Assembly (NCBI RefSeq): GCF_017948245.1
Contig: NZ_CP072865.1
Location: forward strand, 645,501-709,500
Length of the DNA: 64,000 bases
Direction: 5' to 3'
DNA from: Rhizobium sp. NLR16a
GTDB lineage: Bacteria; Pseudomonadota; Alphaproteobacteria; Rhizobiales; Rhizobiaceae
Below are positions 16,223-26,209 of the stretch, piece by piece (position 1 is the first letter of the stretch; the number at the start of each line of letters is the position of its first letter). The notes beneath the pieces were generated by a model. It did no database searches. It saw nothing but the letters and a program-made list of their open reading frames with translations, and was not told the DNA's origin. Position numbers and translations under genes: made by a program.

Positions 16223-18244
16223 TTAATTCGATGGAGAAGCGGAAGAGGTGGCGTTCGGCTGAGAACTTGCCGTTCGTTCGGCTTGGCTGGCGTGCGGCGG
16301 TACCAGGAAATCGAGCAGGCCGTCGCTGCGTAGATCGGCGGTTCTCTTTTCCAGAATGTCACCAATCAAGGTTGTCAGAAATTCTGCTGTCATATGGTTC
16401 CAGTCTGTGATGAACGGAACACCCTTGCTGCTGGTGAGGCATTTCTCCTTGTCGTAATCGCAGTGAAGCTTGACGATATCGACATAGGTGAACGCAAGAT
16501 CGGAAGGGAACAACGGCAATTGCGCCAAAGGCTGGTTGGCCGGCGGATAGCTCGCTTCCCGCAGGCATATGGAGGCATCGGATTTTCTCTGAAACATCAG
16601 CCCCAGGCACGAGTGCGATTCGTCGAGCTGGAAATAGTTTCCGAAAACGAAAACGCGCGCGTTATCCGAGTGGCTTTTCATCCAGGAAATAAGCTCGAAC
16701 CTGAACGCGTTGGCGGTGTACTCGAAAGGCCGAAGGCTCGTGAGGAAGATCGCTTTCGTTCGGCTGAGCAATGATTTGTCGTTGATATATTGTTCAAAGG
16801 GAATGCAGTATTTGTCGTAAATGCTGGCGCGAGAGGGGGCTTTGACATTATCGTTCTTGATCTCGACCATGCAGTTCAAATAGCTGAGGGCCACGACTTG
16901 ATACCGGTCGGTATCGATGTAATTTTTCAGCGCAATCGACCAGTTTCTGGCGTGCGAGTCCCCAATGATGAAGATCACGGGCTTCTCAGCTTGAATGTTG
17001 TCGTTCAAGCTTAAAAACGTGCTTTCGAGCCGTGCTTCGTTCGCCTGCGCGAGAGGTGAATAGACGTCATCCAACCTGTGAGGAAAACCGGCCATCATGA
17101 TTGCTGAAAGGACAGCAGCCGCGATGGTTGCAACGGATGAGCTTAAGGTGACCCAGAGAGCGCGGCTTCTCCTGCTGTGGCGAAGGGGCTTTTCGACGAC
17201 GACAAAGCTGACGACTGAGACCAGGACCGTCACCGTGATGGCGAGAAACTTGTCGCTGTTGCCGAAATCCAAGCTCGTCAGCCGCCAGAAGGCGAAGACC
17301 GGATAATGCCACAAATATAAGGAGTAGGACACCAATCCGGTGAGCGCCGCAGGCCGAGAAGCCAACAGGCGCCCGATTGCGTTCTCGCGGCTGGCGAATG
17401 CGAGCACCAGACAGGTCCCGAGAACTGGAATCACAGTGACCCGGCCAGGATGAACCGTACCCTTTTCAAACAAGATGAGTGAACCAACAACGAGGATAAG
17501 CCCGGCCGCCGCGAGCAACGGCTGGGGGCGAGGCCGTCCACGCCGCACCTCGTAATAGGCGAGCAGTGTTCCGGCCAGCAGTTCCCAGGCCCGGGTGAGC
17601 GGCGAGTAGAAGGCCTGTTGCGGATCGTGCCGTACCGTGACGAAACAGAATACAAAGCTCAGGGCTGCCGCGACCAACACGCACGGCAAAAACCTGGATT
17701 TCAGGTATCGGCGCACGATCAGCAACAAGACCGGAAACCCAATATAAAATTGCTCTTCGACGCTCAACGACCAGGTGTGAAGAAAAGGCTTGAGAAGGGT
17801 ATTGGGCTCCCCGTACTGCGCGGCGGTAAAATAAAAATAGATGTTCGATCCAAACAGGAGCGAAGAGCCTATGGAGTTCGCGTAGTCAGTGAGTTCCAAC
17901 GGCAACAAAAAATAATAGGCGAAGGGCATCGTCGCGAAAATGACTGCGAACAATGCAGGCAGAATTCTTCGGGCACGCCGGGCATAGAATTTGAGGAAAT
18001 CGATACGTCCCGTCGCTTCGATTTCTGTCAGCAAAATCCGGGAAATCAGGAAGCCGCTGATCACAAAAAACACATCGACGCCGATGTATCCACCCTGAAG
18101 CAACGTGTGGCCGGCAACCGTGAACTCGGCGTGATAGAGAATAACCGCTATCACCGATATGGCCCTTAGGCCGTCAATCTCTGGTCGGTAAACCTTCAAG
18201 CGTACTGCCTTCGATATCGAGAGGGTAACTCTGGTCGCGCGCAT
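16223..18244 (-). CDS. OafA/YrhL-type acyltransferase with SGNH domain
   Basis: A 673-residue inner-membrane acyltransferase. Residues 15-370 form an acyltransferase-3 domain with about ten membrane segments (YRPEIDGLRAISVIAVILYH at its start; R/H-containing ARRARRILPALF). Residues 420-640 form a predicted periplasmic SGNH hydrolase-type domain (IFIIGDSHARNW block I; a late DWNHMT fits the Asp-x-x-His end). Such proteins O-acetylate lipopolysaccharide, exopolysaccharide or Nod-factor-like glycans. ATG 18244 is at the start of homology. It is transcribed alone. The last 30 residues are Ser/Ala-rich and probably disordered. Confidence 0.9.
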   Translation of the reverse strand: MRATRVTLSISKAVRLKVYRPEIDGLRAISVIAVILYHAEFTVAGHTLLQGGYIGVDVFFVISGFLISRILLTEIEATGRIDFLKFYARRARRILPALFAVIFATMPFAYYFLLPLELTDYANSIGSSLLFGSNIYFYFTAAQYGEPNTLLKPFLHTWSLSVEEQFYIGFPVLLLIVRRYLKSRFLPCVLVAAALSFVFCFVTVRHDPQQAFYSPLTRAWELLAGTLLAYYEVRRGRPRPQPLLAAAGLILVVGSLILFEKGTVHPGRVTVIPVLGTCLVLAFASRENAIGRLLASRPAALTGLVSYSLYLWHYPVFAFWRLTSLDFGNSDKFLAITVTVLVSVVSFVVVEKPLRHSRRSRALWVTLSSSVATIAAAVLSAIMMAGFPHRLDDVYSPLAQANEARLESTFLSLNDNIQAEKPVIFIIGDSHARNWSIALKNYIDTDRYQVVALSYLNCMVEIKNDNVKAPSRASIYDKYCIPFEQYINDKSLLSRTKAIFLTSLRPFEYTANAFRFELISWMKSHSDNARVFVFGNYFQLDESHSCLGLMFQRKSDASICLREASYPPANQPLAQLPLFPSDLAFTYVDIVKLHCDYDKEKCLTSSKGVPFITDWNHMTAEFLTTLIGDILEKRTADLRSDGLLDFLVPPHASQAERTASSQPNATSSASPSN

Positions 18245-19072
18245 CAGTGGCGCTTTCGGGGCTGCCTAGCACAGAGATCTTGGCGGGAGAACAGTAGGGC
18301 CTGCTAAAAGGTTTGGGGGCGGGGTCGATTCCGACCTTAATTTTCTGCGCTGTTGTAGTTCAGCATTCCGGAACCCTCCTCAACGGACAATCAGAAGAAG
18401 CGACGCAACTGCTATCATCTTCGCACCAGACAGGATTGATTTCTGACGCGCCACTGAGGGCGCTCAGCCTTGCTGAGGAGGGTCGCGCGGAGCGTCGCTT
18501 GGGAGTGGACCGGAAAATTGCCTCCGCACGACCCAACTCTGGGTGGATCGCCGAGAGGAAGGCATTATGCGATCTGAAGTACTGGCTTTCTCCCGCGATC
18601 CGGTGAGTTAACCTGTATTGTCCAATGCGGTTCCGGTACGATTCTGGACAAACAGCGCCCCGCAGCTTAGCGGGGGTTGGCACAGTGGGGTTCTTTTGAA
18701 GGAATCGCGCACCTGGGCGCTGCAAATTACTTTGCACGAGCTCAGAAATTTTTCAAAAATATTACTTTTAACGGTTCTGCGTTCACAAATGAATTTTCAA
18801 CCAGTGGGAATATTTTTCGATTTCGCACGAAAACACAAATTGACTTCTACTTGCAGTAATATCTCGTAACATTGAGGTGGGTGGGCTGCTCAGCGATCAC
18901 TTTGCTATACCCCGAGCATTGTATCTCCTGTGCGTTGGGCGGCCATCCCCTATTCGACCTCAATCACACCAATCGTTGCGTCGCCTCGGGCTCCAGCTGC
19001 GAGCGAAGCCTTCCACAAGGAGCTTCTTCCCGATCTCTTCCCCATTCGTTCGATAGATGTTTACGAGGGAGT
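18245..19072. other. Gene-poor region, no supported gene
   Basis: About 830 bases with several short open frames but no ribosome binding site plus protein-like composition. Bases 18740-18870 are strikingly AT-rich compared with the surroundings. A 6-bp-arm hairpin lies at 18658-18675 without a T-run. The stretch ends in the decayed ligase fragment, so it may be relict or acquired DNA. Confidence 0.5.
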
Positions 19073-19285
19073 GGGGAGGGGATCATCGCCAAGGATCGGA
19101 ACAGCACCTATCGGAGCGGCCGAGGCGGCGAGTGACTGAAGATCAAATGCATCCAGAGCGACAGCTTCGCGATCATTGGATATGAGAAGTCGACAGCCTC
19201 GTTCGGCGGCATCGGCAGGCTTCTGCTCGCCGCGCGCAAAGGAGGGCAGCTCGTCTATGTCCAGGCAATGAGAAATGGAACATGA
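19073..19285 (+). pseudogene. Decayed fragment of ATP-dependent DNA ligase (LigD ligase domain)
   Basis: Translation in this frame reads GEGIIAKDRNSTYRSGRGGE, then a stop, then LKIKCIQSDSFAIIGYEK, and on through FGGIGRLLLAARKGGQLVYV. This is the ligase motif IV/V region and the start of the OB domain of LigD-type ligases. Motif V normally reads E-W-L-K-x-K; here the Trp codon is TGA (19133-19135), a single-base TGG to TGA change. Nothing recognisable of the N-terminal ligase, polymerase or nuclease domains precedes it, and the frame dies at 19285. It is a non-functional remnant. Confidence 0.8.
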
Positions 19286-19345
19286 ACTGCCGCCACACAT
19301 TATGTGCTTGCAGCTTGGCTCATTTCATCTTGAAGGAGATTTCAC

Positions 19346-19420
19346 ATGAATAACCTAATCTGGCTCGTCGGCGCCGTAGTCATCGTACTCGCTATCCTGA
19401 GCTTCTTCGGCTTCCGTTGA
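19346..19420 (+). CDS. 24-residue hydrophobic membrane peptide
   Basis: A 25-codon ORF with a strong ribosome binding site (AAGGAGA, 7 bases before the ATG). It encodes 24 residues: a short polar start (MNN), one continuous hydrophobic helix (LIWLVGAVVIVLAILSFFGF) and a final Arg. Such a single-pass peptide should sit in the inner membrane. It is 60 bp downstream of the ligase remnant and has no partner gene. The combination of strong site and clean membrane helix makes it more likely real than chance; its role is unknown. Confidence 0.65.
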   Translation: MNNLIWLVGAVVIVLAILSFFGFR

Positions 19421-19870
19421 GAAAGAAGTGCGGCGGCTCAACTGCACCATCCATGAACGCAGGAGCACGCCGCTACGCCGGACGAAGAACCCGACCGGCG
19501 CAGCATCTTATATGGGGAGCATTAGCAGTGACTTAAATGCCTGCTGTCCGACTCTCTGTGGGATCGAGGCTGTTCCGTCGAACTCGGGAGCCTCAAATGT
19601 CCACGGTTGGCGGCGCGCTCAAACAGAAATGGCGAAGGCATGATGACTAAGCTCGCTAGGCCGCTCCCGTACGGCTGGATGAAGGTAGAGGTGTAAGTAG
19701 ACTGCTTAGCTGTCATCATTTCGCACGTAGGTGCTCGCCATAATACGGTTTAGGCACTTCCATCAACATCGCATGATCGGCAAATCAGCTCGCGAACTAT
19801 CTGCGATCCGGCTGGCGGCGTCTTCAGGGAGGGTGACGGTGTCGCGCGTGGTCATGGCCGGCCGTAACCG
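19421..19870. other. Intergenic stretch, nothing recognised
   Basis: 450 bases with only short open frames lacking ribosome binding sites. No hairpin with a T-run was found after the 24-residue ORF. Confidence 0.5.
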
Positions 19871-20212
19871 TTATTCCGACGGGTTGGAGAAGCCGCGGTA
19901 GAAGCGTGTCGGCTTCAGCAGCGAACTGGTGATGTTGGCGACGATCGCCCCATCCGCCTCGCTCTTCGCCTTCGCTTCCTGCCACTCACGATCAGCGATG
20001 AATTCGGCCCATTTCTGCTCGCGCTCCGCCAGCGACCGCCATTCGAGCAGATAGGTCAGATCGTTGCTGGAAGAACCGATCATCGTCGTCCAGAAGCCGA
20101 GTGAGCGGATGCCGAGGCGTTCCCAGATCGCCAGCGTCGCGGTCTCGAAACGCTGCTGTAGTGCCGGCAGCCTCTCCGGCAAACATGTATAGATGCGCAA
20201 TTCGTGGATCAT
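19871..20212 (-). CDS. NIPSNAP family protein
   Basis: A 113-residue protein with the NIPSNAP fold signature: it begins MIHELRIYTCLPERLPALQQRF and contains the central LTYLLEWRSLAEREQKWAEF. NIPSNAP proteins are dimeric alpha-beta barrels with no settled biochemical role in bacteria. No signal peptide. It stands alone and is the only conventional gene between the acyltransferase and the tRNA. Confidence 0.82.
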   Translation of the reverse strand: MIHELRIYTCLPERLPALQQRFETATLAIWERLGIRSLGFWTTMIGSSSNDLTYLLEWRSLAEREQKWAEFIADREWQEAKAKSEADGAIVANITSSLLKPTRFYRGFSNPSE

Positions 20213-20510
20213 TGTATGCTCCTCATGCGGGATGCCCTTTGGAGCGTCCTCAAACCGCTCTCGGAAATGAAGGGTAGTTTACGAAATTCCGTAAGGCAAT
20301 CAATGGTTCCGCGGTGCCCCTCAGATCCGCGATTTAAGAGATTTGGCTGAACCGCTCAGATCGTAAGTGTCGTCATCTTCCATGTCAGCGATGTCGTCAG
20401 CCAACACTTCAGCTGCTCGGATAGAATGGCAGCCAGATTGTCGAGAGGCATGGCAAGGTCAGGGTCGCTGCCATTGGCATCAAGGCAAATCCGCCGCAAG
20501 GAGCAGTTAA

Positions 20511-20636
20511 ATGCACATAACTCGCATCGAAAGAACAACTGCCGGGCCGGACGATTTTGGCGGCGACGTTATCTTTTGTTTTCGTGTGACAACCTCGTGC
20601 CAGGTTGCGCCAAAGATCTCGCCCCGCCACAGCTAA
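20511..20636 (+). CDS. Candidate 41-residue small protein
   Basis: A short ORF starting at ATG 20511 with a very good ribosome binding site (AAGGAG, 7 bases upstream). The product begins MHITRIERTTAGPDDFGGD and then has two Cys in a hydrophobic middle (VIFCFRV, TSCQV). No family recognised. The 300 bases upstream (20213-20510) hold no gene. Because a purine-rich site can occur by chance, this remains tentative; conservation in other rhizobia would decide. Confidence 0.4.
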   Translation: MHITRIERTTAGPDDFGGDVIFCFRVTTSCQVAPKISPRHS

Positions 20637-20746
20637 ACGGCGAAGTGAGGCATGAGAGATGTGGACAAGGCTATTGGAGCTTGATTCCTATATGCTTCCT
20701 GCAGCTTTTCGCCGCTGATGCAAATCCCGAAAATGCCTGAAAAAAT

Positions 20747-20823
20747 TGGCGCACCCGACAGGATTCGAACCTGTGACCTTTGGAATCGGAATCCAACACT
20801 CTATCCAGCTGAGCTACGGGTGC
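20747..20823 (-). tRNA. tRNA-Arg (anticodon CCG)
   Basis: A complete cloverleaf on the minus strand. The acceptor arms GCACCCG and CGGGTGC pair perfectly, the D-arm holds AGCTCAGCTGGATAGAG, and the anticodon stem TTGGA/TCCAA encloses loop TTCCGAT, giving anticodon CCG (20787-20789). The T-arm contains GGTTCGAATCC, and CCA is encoded at the 3' end (20747-20749). It reads the CGG arginine codon. Confidence 0.97.
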
Positions 20824-20964
20824 ATGCCGAAGGCGGTTTGAATCGCCTGTCCGATGGGTGGTTCTTAGCCTAGCTTGCGGCCGGCTTCAATCGCGAAATT
20901 CTCGGAAATACCGATGCTTGCAATTTGGCGCGCGTTTTTATCCGTCAGCCTGCGGAATGCCACA

Positions 20965-20996
20965 TAAAAACTCCGCCGGCCTTGTGGGCGGCGGAG
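20965..20996 (-). terminator. Intrinsic terminator of the xylFHG operon
   Basis: Eight-bp arms CTCCGCCG (20971-20978) and CGGCGGAG (20989-20996), followed on the minus strand by TTTTT (20966-20970), 30 bp after the ATPase stop codon. Confidence 0.85.
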
Positions 20997-21025
20997 CTTG
21001 GTTGTCTAGGGCAGGGCGCCGGCGG

Positions 21026-21808
<783 letters not shown>

Positions 21809-21822
21809 ATCTGGAGCTCCTC

Positions 21823-23136
21823 TCACTTGGCACGGGCGCGGTAGACGGTGTCGAGCCAGACCGCCACGACAAGGACGGTGCCGACGACGACGCTCTGCAG
21901 CGGTGTGTCGACATGCGCCAGCACCATGCCGGATTGCAGAGACTGCATGACGAGCGCGCCGAGCATGGCGCCGGCGATGGTGCCGGTGCCGCCTGCCAGC
22001 GACGTCCCGCCGATAACGGCGGCGGCGATGGTGTAGAGCTCGTCGAGCGTGCCCTGCGAGTTGGTCGCGGCGTTGAGGCGGGCGGTGGAAATCGCCGCCG
22101 CAATGGCTGCGAGTACGCCCATCAGCGCGAAGATGCGCACCGTCACCCAGCGGGTCTTGATGCCGGCAAGTTCGGCCGCCTCGGGGTTGCCGCCAATCGC
22201 GAAGACATAGCGCCCGAAGCGCAGGCGGGTGGCGATGAAGGTCATGATGATGCCGACGACGATGGCGATCAGCACCGGCACGGCGATGCCGTAGGGAATA
22301 TCGAGGCCGGTTTCCGGCCAGGGGATATTGTTGGTCTCGGCATATTTCTTGGCGATATTGATCGGCCAGTAATAGCTGTTGGCGATCGAGACGGCGCCGA
22401 GGATCAGCACGCAGCTCAAGGTCGCGAGAAAATATTCCGCCCAGATCGGCCGGCGCGGAAAGCCAAAGCGGCGGCGCTGATGGCGCGAGCCGATGATGCT
22501 GGCGATGACGAAGAGGCAGGCGGCGATGCCGACGACCCAGCTCCAGGTCGCGCCGATCGAGCCCTCGGCGCCGCCGCCCATGATGCGGAAGGTCTGGTCC
22601 ATGGGGGCAACCGTCTGGCCGCTGGTGACGAGCCAGGTCGCGCCGCGCCAGACGAGCAGGCCGCCGAGGGTGACGATGAAGGAGGGAACGTTGAGGAAGG
22701 CGATGATCATGCCCTGGAAGGTGCCGATCAGGCCGCCGGCAATGATGCCGATGAGCAGCGTGACCACCCAGGTGAAGGGGCTGTCGAAGCCGATATATTC
22801 GGGCAGGATCTTCGCCTGCGTCACACCCATGATCATGCCGCAGAGGCCGAGCACGGAGCCGACCGAAAGGTCGATGTTGCGGGTGACGATGATCAGCACC
22901 ATGCCCGTCGTCATGATCGCGATGTCGGTCGTCTGGACCGAGAGGTTCCAGAGATTGCGCGGGGTCAGGAACAGGCCGCCGGTGATGATGTGGAAACCGA
23001 TCCAGATGATGACGAGCGCGCCGATCATGCCGAGCAGGCGCGTGTCGATCTCGGTGGCGCGGAAGAAGCGGCTCACCGGATTGGCTTCCGCCGTTCGCGG
23101 CCCGCTTGAGGTCGTTGATTTTACCATTTCGGCCAT
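21823..23136 (-). CDS. xylH: Xylose-type sugar ABC transporter permease
   Basis: A 437-residue permease, longer than RbsC (about 320) because of an extra membrane-spanning insertion around residues 190-290, which is the XylH pattern. The family motif [13 protein letters not shown] is present, and [12 protein letters not shown] lies before the last segments. ATG 23136 opens with [11 protein letters not shown]; further starts at 23205 and 23127 are possible. It follows the binding protein gene after 262 bp and precedes the ATPase by 14 bp. The longer gap to the binding protein gene may permit differential expression within the operon. Confidence 0.88.
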   Translation of the reverse strand: MAEMVKSTTSSGPRTAEANPVSRFFRATEIDTRLLGMIGALVIIWIGFHIITGGLFLTPRNLWNLSVQTTDIAIMTTGMVLIIVTRNIDLSVGSVLGLCGMIMGVTQAKILPEYIGFDSPFTWVVTLLIGIIAGGLIGTFQGMIIAFLNVPSFIVTLGGLLVWRGATWLVTSGQTVAPMDQTFRIMGGGAEGSIGATWSWVVGIAACLFVIASIIGSRHQRRRFGFPRRPIWAEYFLATLSCVLILGAVSIANSYYWPINIAKKYAETNNIPWPETGLDIPYGIAVPVLIAIVVGIIMTFIATRLRFGRYVFAIGGNPEAAELAGIKTRWVTVRIFALMGVLAAIAAAISTARLNAATNSQGTLDELYTIAAAVIGGTSLAGGTGTIAGAMLGALVMQSLQSGMVLAHVDTPLQSVVVGTVLVVAVWLDTVYRARAK

Positions 23137-23398
23137 GGGTTTGCCGTTCCCCCATTCTTGTTTGGACGGCTGCGCCAGCATGCGAGAGGCTGCCAAAGGC
23201 GTCATTCGTCTGTCTTCAACTGACCATCGCGATGCTTCCGGAAGCCGGTCGCGTGGCGTCGCGACGCTCTTCCGGCAGGGAATGCAAGTCTGCGATGGTG
23301 CGGCGAGGCGGAGAAAACTTCGTCGTTGGAATTCCCGTCCGCATCCGGCGCCGCAACGGTATCCGCTGCGGCGCCGGTTATTCTAATTCAAAGCTGGC

Positions 23399-24439
23399 CT
23401 ATTTGCAGGCAGCAACCGTGCCGGCTTTGACGCCCTGGCAGGCTTCAGCCTTGGAAATCCAGCCGGCGTCGATGACGACGTTCAGATTGTCCTTGGTGAT
23501 GGCAAGCGGCTTCAGGAAGACAGACTGCATTTCCACGCCCTTCGGCCCGCCCTTGAAGGCCTGGGCGCCGTCGATCTTGCTCATATCCTTGCCGCCCGCG
23601 AGGTCGAGAGCGATTTCAGCGGCGCGCTTGCCGAGTTCGCGGCTGTCCTTCCAGACGGAAACCGTCTGCGTGCCGAGCGCGATGCGGTTCAGCGCCGCCT
23701 TGTCGCCGTCCTGGCCGGACACCGGAACGGAGCCGGCGAGGCCCTGGGCGTCGAGCGCTGCGATCGCGCCGCCGGCCGTGCCGTCGTTGGAGGCGACGAC
23801 AGCGTCAACCTTGTTGTTGTTGGCGGTCAGGAACTGCTCCATGTTGCGCTGAGCATTCTCCGGCAGCCAGCCGTCGGTATAGGCTTCGCCGACATTCTTG
23901 ATCTTGCCGGCGTCGATCGCAGCCTTCAGCACTTCCTGCTGGCCCGAGAACAGGAAGTCGGCGTTCGGGTCGGAAGAAGAGCCCTTGATGAAGACGTAGT
24001 TGCCTTCCGGCTTGGCTTTGAAGACGCCCTCGGCCTGCAGGCGGCCGACTTCCTTGTTGTCGAAGGTGATGTAGAAGGCAGCCGGGTTTTCGATCAGCCG
24101 GTCGTAGCCGACAACCGGGATGCCTTCGGCCGCGGCCTTTTCGATCGCCGGGCCGATGGCGTCGGAATCCTGGGCAAGGATGATCAGCGCATTGGCGCCC
24201 TGCGAGATCAGCGATTCGACGTCGGTGAGCTGCTTGGCGGCCGAGGACTGCGCGTCAGCGGAAATATATTTGGCGCCCTTGGCTTCGAGAGCCTTCTTGA
24301 TGGCGGCTTCGTCGGTCTTCCAGCGCTCTTCCTGGAAATTCGACCAGGAAACGCCGACGACGAGATCGGCAGCCATGGCGGCAGTATGCACGGAAACGAG
24401 AATGGCAGCCCCTGCCATCAGTTTCATAATAGACTTCAT
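23399..24439 (-). CDS. xylF: D-xylose-type periplasmic binding protein
   Basis: A 346-residue binding protein. Residues 1-24 are a signal peptide (ending HTAAMAAD). The mature part starts [19 protein letters not shown], the XylF ligand-site pattern, and contains [12 protein letters not shown] and [11 protein letters not shown], typical of XylF. ATG 24439 has GGAGG 7 bases upstream; a longer frame to 24556 runs into the promoter palindromes and is rejected. First gene of the xylFHG operon, divergent from the ROK regulator. Substrate D-xylose by family; not tested. Confidence 0.88.
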   Translation of the reverse strand: MKSIMKLMAGAAILVSVHTAAMAADLVVGVSWSNFQEERWKTDEAAIKKALEAKGAKYISADAQSSAAKQLTDVESLISQGANALIILAQDSDAIGPAIEKAAAEGIPVVGYDRLIENPAAFYITFDNKEVGRLQAEGVFKAKPEGNYVFIKGSSSDPNADFLFSGQQEVLKAAIDAGKIKNVGEAYTDGWLPENAQRNMEQFLTANNNKVDAVVASNDGTAGGAIAALDAQGLAGSVPVSGQDGDKAALNRIALGTQTVSVWKDSRELGKRAAEIALDLAGGKDMSKIDGAQAFKGGPKGVEMQSVFLKPLAITKDNLNVVIDAGWISKAEACQGVKAGTVAACK

Positions 24440-24502
24440 AAGTGTCCTCCCGAGTGAGTTGCGACCGGCCCAGCCCATGCTTCCTCCGGCCACCGCGAAA
24501 GC

Positions 24503-24524
24503 TGTCGAGATTTTTTTCTCGACA
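24503..24524. promoter_or_regulatory. Candidate operator of the ROK regulator
   Basis: Perfect arms TGTCGAGA (24503-24510) and TCTCGACA (24517-24524) with a 6-T centre, in the gap between the divergent xylF and ROK genes. A partial copy of the arm (GTCGAG) follows at 24525-24530. ROK repressors such as XylR/NagC bind A/T-centred dyads of this shape. Confidence 0.6.
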
Positions 24525-24637
24525 GTCGAGAAATTAACTGTCAGAGATTTTTTCAACTGTCAACTCTGCATCGCCGGCTTAATTCGCTTGCGCAAAAGCG
24601 ACCGGAGATGCAGGGGAAGGTGAGGGCGGATGAAGAG

Positions 24638-24679
24638 CATGATGCCGAAAACCGTAAGCGGTTTTCAGGCGGCGTCATG
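24638..24679. repeat. Rhizobial palindromic repeat fragment
   Basis: An imperfect inverted repeat: CATGATGCC-GAAAACCG, a short TAAG centre, then CGGTTTTC-GGCGTCATG. This CATGATGCCGAAAA-type palindrome is a familiar dispersed intergenic motif in rhizobia. Its right end contains an ATG in frame with the ROK gene, which could mislead start prediction. Confidence 0.6.
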
Positions 24680-24712
24680 GTCTCACGAAAGCAGGAGGAG
24701 AGGGCGGCATCC

Positions 24713-25936
24713 ATGCTGACCAAGTCGAGCACGGAGCTGGTCCGGCAGAGAAACAGCGTGCTCGTGCTGTCCGTGCTGCGGCGCCACGGCGCGCTCGCCC
24801 ATACCGAAATATCCGATTTCACCGGCCTTTCCTCGGCCACCATCTCGGCGATAACAGCCGATCTGGAACGCGCCCAGATCATCGAAAAGTCCGAGCAGCA
24901 GGCGGCAAGCGGCCGCGGCCGGCCGCGCGTGCTGTTGCGCCAGCGGCGCGATTGCGGCTATCTGATCGTCGTCATCATCTCCTCGGATGCCGTGCAATAT
25001 TCGCTGGTGGATTATGCAGGCAAGCTGATCGACCGCTTCAGCGAGGAGCGTTCGCATGATCCGGCGGGTGCCGTCCGCTTCGTCGCCCGGGTGCAGGCCG
25101 GGCTTTCGCGCATTCTCGATCGCTCCCGGATCTCCCAGGACAAGGTGCTGCTGATCTCGATCAGTTCCAAGGGCCTCGTCCATTCCGCCGAGCCGGTTCT
25201 TCTGTGGTCGCCGATCTTCGGCAGTGACCAGATCGATTTCGCATCGGCGCTGCGACCGGACTGGCAGGCCAAGGTCATCCTCGACAACGAGACGCTGCTC
25301 GTCGCCGCCGCGCTCGGCGCCCGCGAGGAGATCGCCAAGGGCACCGATTTCCGTTCGCTCGCGGCACTGTCGCTCGGCCACAGCATCGGACTCGGAATCG
25401 TCCGGCGCGGCGGCCAGACCGGCCAGGAGATCTCCGCTCCCAATTTTGGCCACATGCTGCACATGGCGGGTGGCGGTCTCTGCCGCTGCGGCACCCGCGG
25501 CTGCATCGAAGCCTATGCCGGTTTCTACGCCATCCTGCGCAGCGCCTTCGAAGTGCCGCTCGATACGATCCCGGCCAAATTCGTGCCCGTCGCCGAACTC
25601 GACAAGATCGCCGCCCGCGCCCGCCAGGGCCACCGAACCTCGGCGTTCGCTTTCCGCCAGGCCGGGCTGGCGCTCGGCAACGGTCTGTCGCGCATGCTGA
25701 GCCTCACCGAACGCATGCCGATCGCCATCACCGGCCCCGGCACCCGCTACTATGACCTGCTGCGCCAGGGCATCGAAGAGGGCCTCGGGCAGTCGCATAT
25801 CGTGCGCATGGAAGGCATGCCGGAGATCCGCGTCGTCGCCGACGAACCCATCCTCGTCTTCGAGGGCCACCTCAACCGGGCGCTCTCGGTGATCGACCAG
25901 GATATTGTGCTGTCGGGGGGGCAGGGGGCGGATTAG
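24713..25936 (+). CDS. ROK-family transcriptional repressor of the xyl operon
   Basis: A 407-residue ROK regulator. A helix-turn-helix sits at about residues 20-60 (AHTEISDFTGLSSATISAITADLE). A sugar-kinase-like ROK domain follows, with the zinc motif GLCRCGTRGCIEAYAG. Catalytic kinase residues need not be retained in regulators. ATG 24713 is preferred because a GGAGGAGAGGG sequence precedes it; the ATG at 24677 belongs to the palindromic repeat. Divergent from xylF across a gap holding a strong dyad, so it probably represses xylFHG and responds to a pentose. Often named xylR, but this is inferred from position. Confidence 0.85.
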   Translation: MLTKSSTELVRQRNSVLVLSVLRRHGALAHTEISDFTGLSSATISAITADLERAQIIEKSEQQAASGRGRPRVLLRQRRDCGYLIVVIISSDAVQYSLVDYAGKLIDRFSEERSHDPAGAVRFVARVQAGLSRILDRSRISQDKVLLISISSKGLVHSAEPVLLWSPIFGSDQIDFASALRPDWQAKVILDNETLLVAAALGAREEIAKGTDFRSLAALSLGHSIGLGIVRRGGQTGQEISAPNFGHMLHMAGGGLCRCGTRGCIEAYAGFYAILRSAFEVPLDTIPAKFVPVAELDKIAARARQGHRTSAFAFRQAGLALGNGLSRMLSLTERMPIAITGPGTRYYDLLRQGIEEGLGQSHIVRMEGMPEIRVVADEPILVFEGHLNRALSVIDQDIVLSGGQGAD

Positions 25937-25967
25937 GGAGAGATCCTGGCGGCGCTTCGGCGTTGAT

Positions 25968-26104
25968 GGCTGCCCCTCACCCTAACCTTCTCCCCGTAAT
26001 AACGGGGCGAGGGGACTTGCCCTGCGAGAGGTAGCGAGGGACGGAGAGGCCGCGGCATATTCCCTTCGTCCCGTTATGGCAGCAGCCGGATGAGGGGCAG
26101 CCCC
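25968..26104. repeat. Rhizobial intergenic palindromic repeat (137 bp)
   Basis: Outer arms GGCTGCCCCTCA (25968-25979) and TGAGGGGCAGCC (26093-26104) are exact inverted copies. The inner part contains the CCCTAACC/TCTCCCCG tract common in Hyphomicrobiales intergenic repeats. It lies between the 3' ends of the ROK gene and the inositol dehydrogenase gene. Confidence 0.75.
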
Positions 26105-26152
26105 GTCACAAGTCGGCCAGCCCTGACACAAGGCCGAGCACAGCCAAACGCA

Positions 26153-26177
26153 AAACGGCCGGGCAGAGCCCGGCCAT
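26153..26177 (-). terminator. Intrinsic terminator of idhA
   Basis: Eight-bp arms GGCCGGGC (26159-26166) and GCCCGGCC (26170-26177) with a 3-base loop, followed on the minus strand by GTTTTGCG. It lies 33 bp after the dehydrogenase stop codon. Confidence 0.75.
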
Positions 26178-26209
26178 CTCATGCACGACTTCCGGTCGGG
26201 AGAGGACCG

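Noticed and set aside
18658..18675. Hairpin resembling a terminator
   Set aside because: The stem is only 6 bp and no T-run follows on either strand; no gene ends beside it.
21913..23109. 398-codon plus-strand open frame
   Set aside because: Antisense to the xylH permease; translated sequence is His/Asp/Gly/Arg-biased and shows no family.
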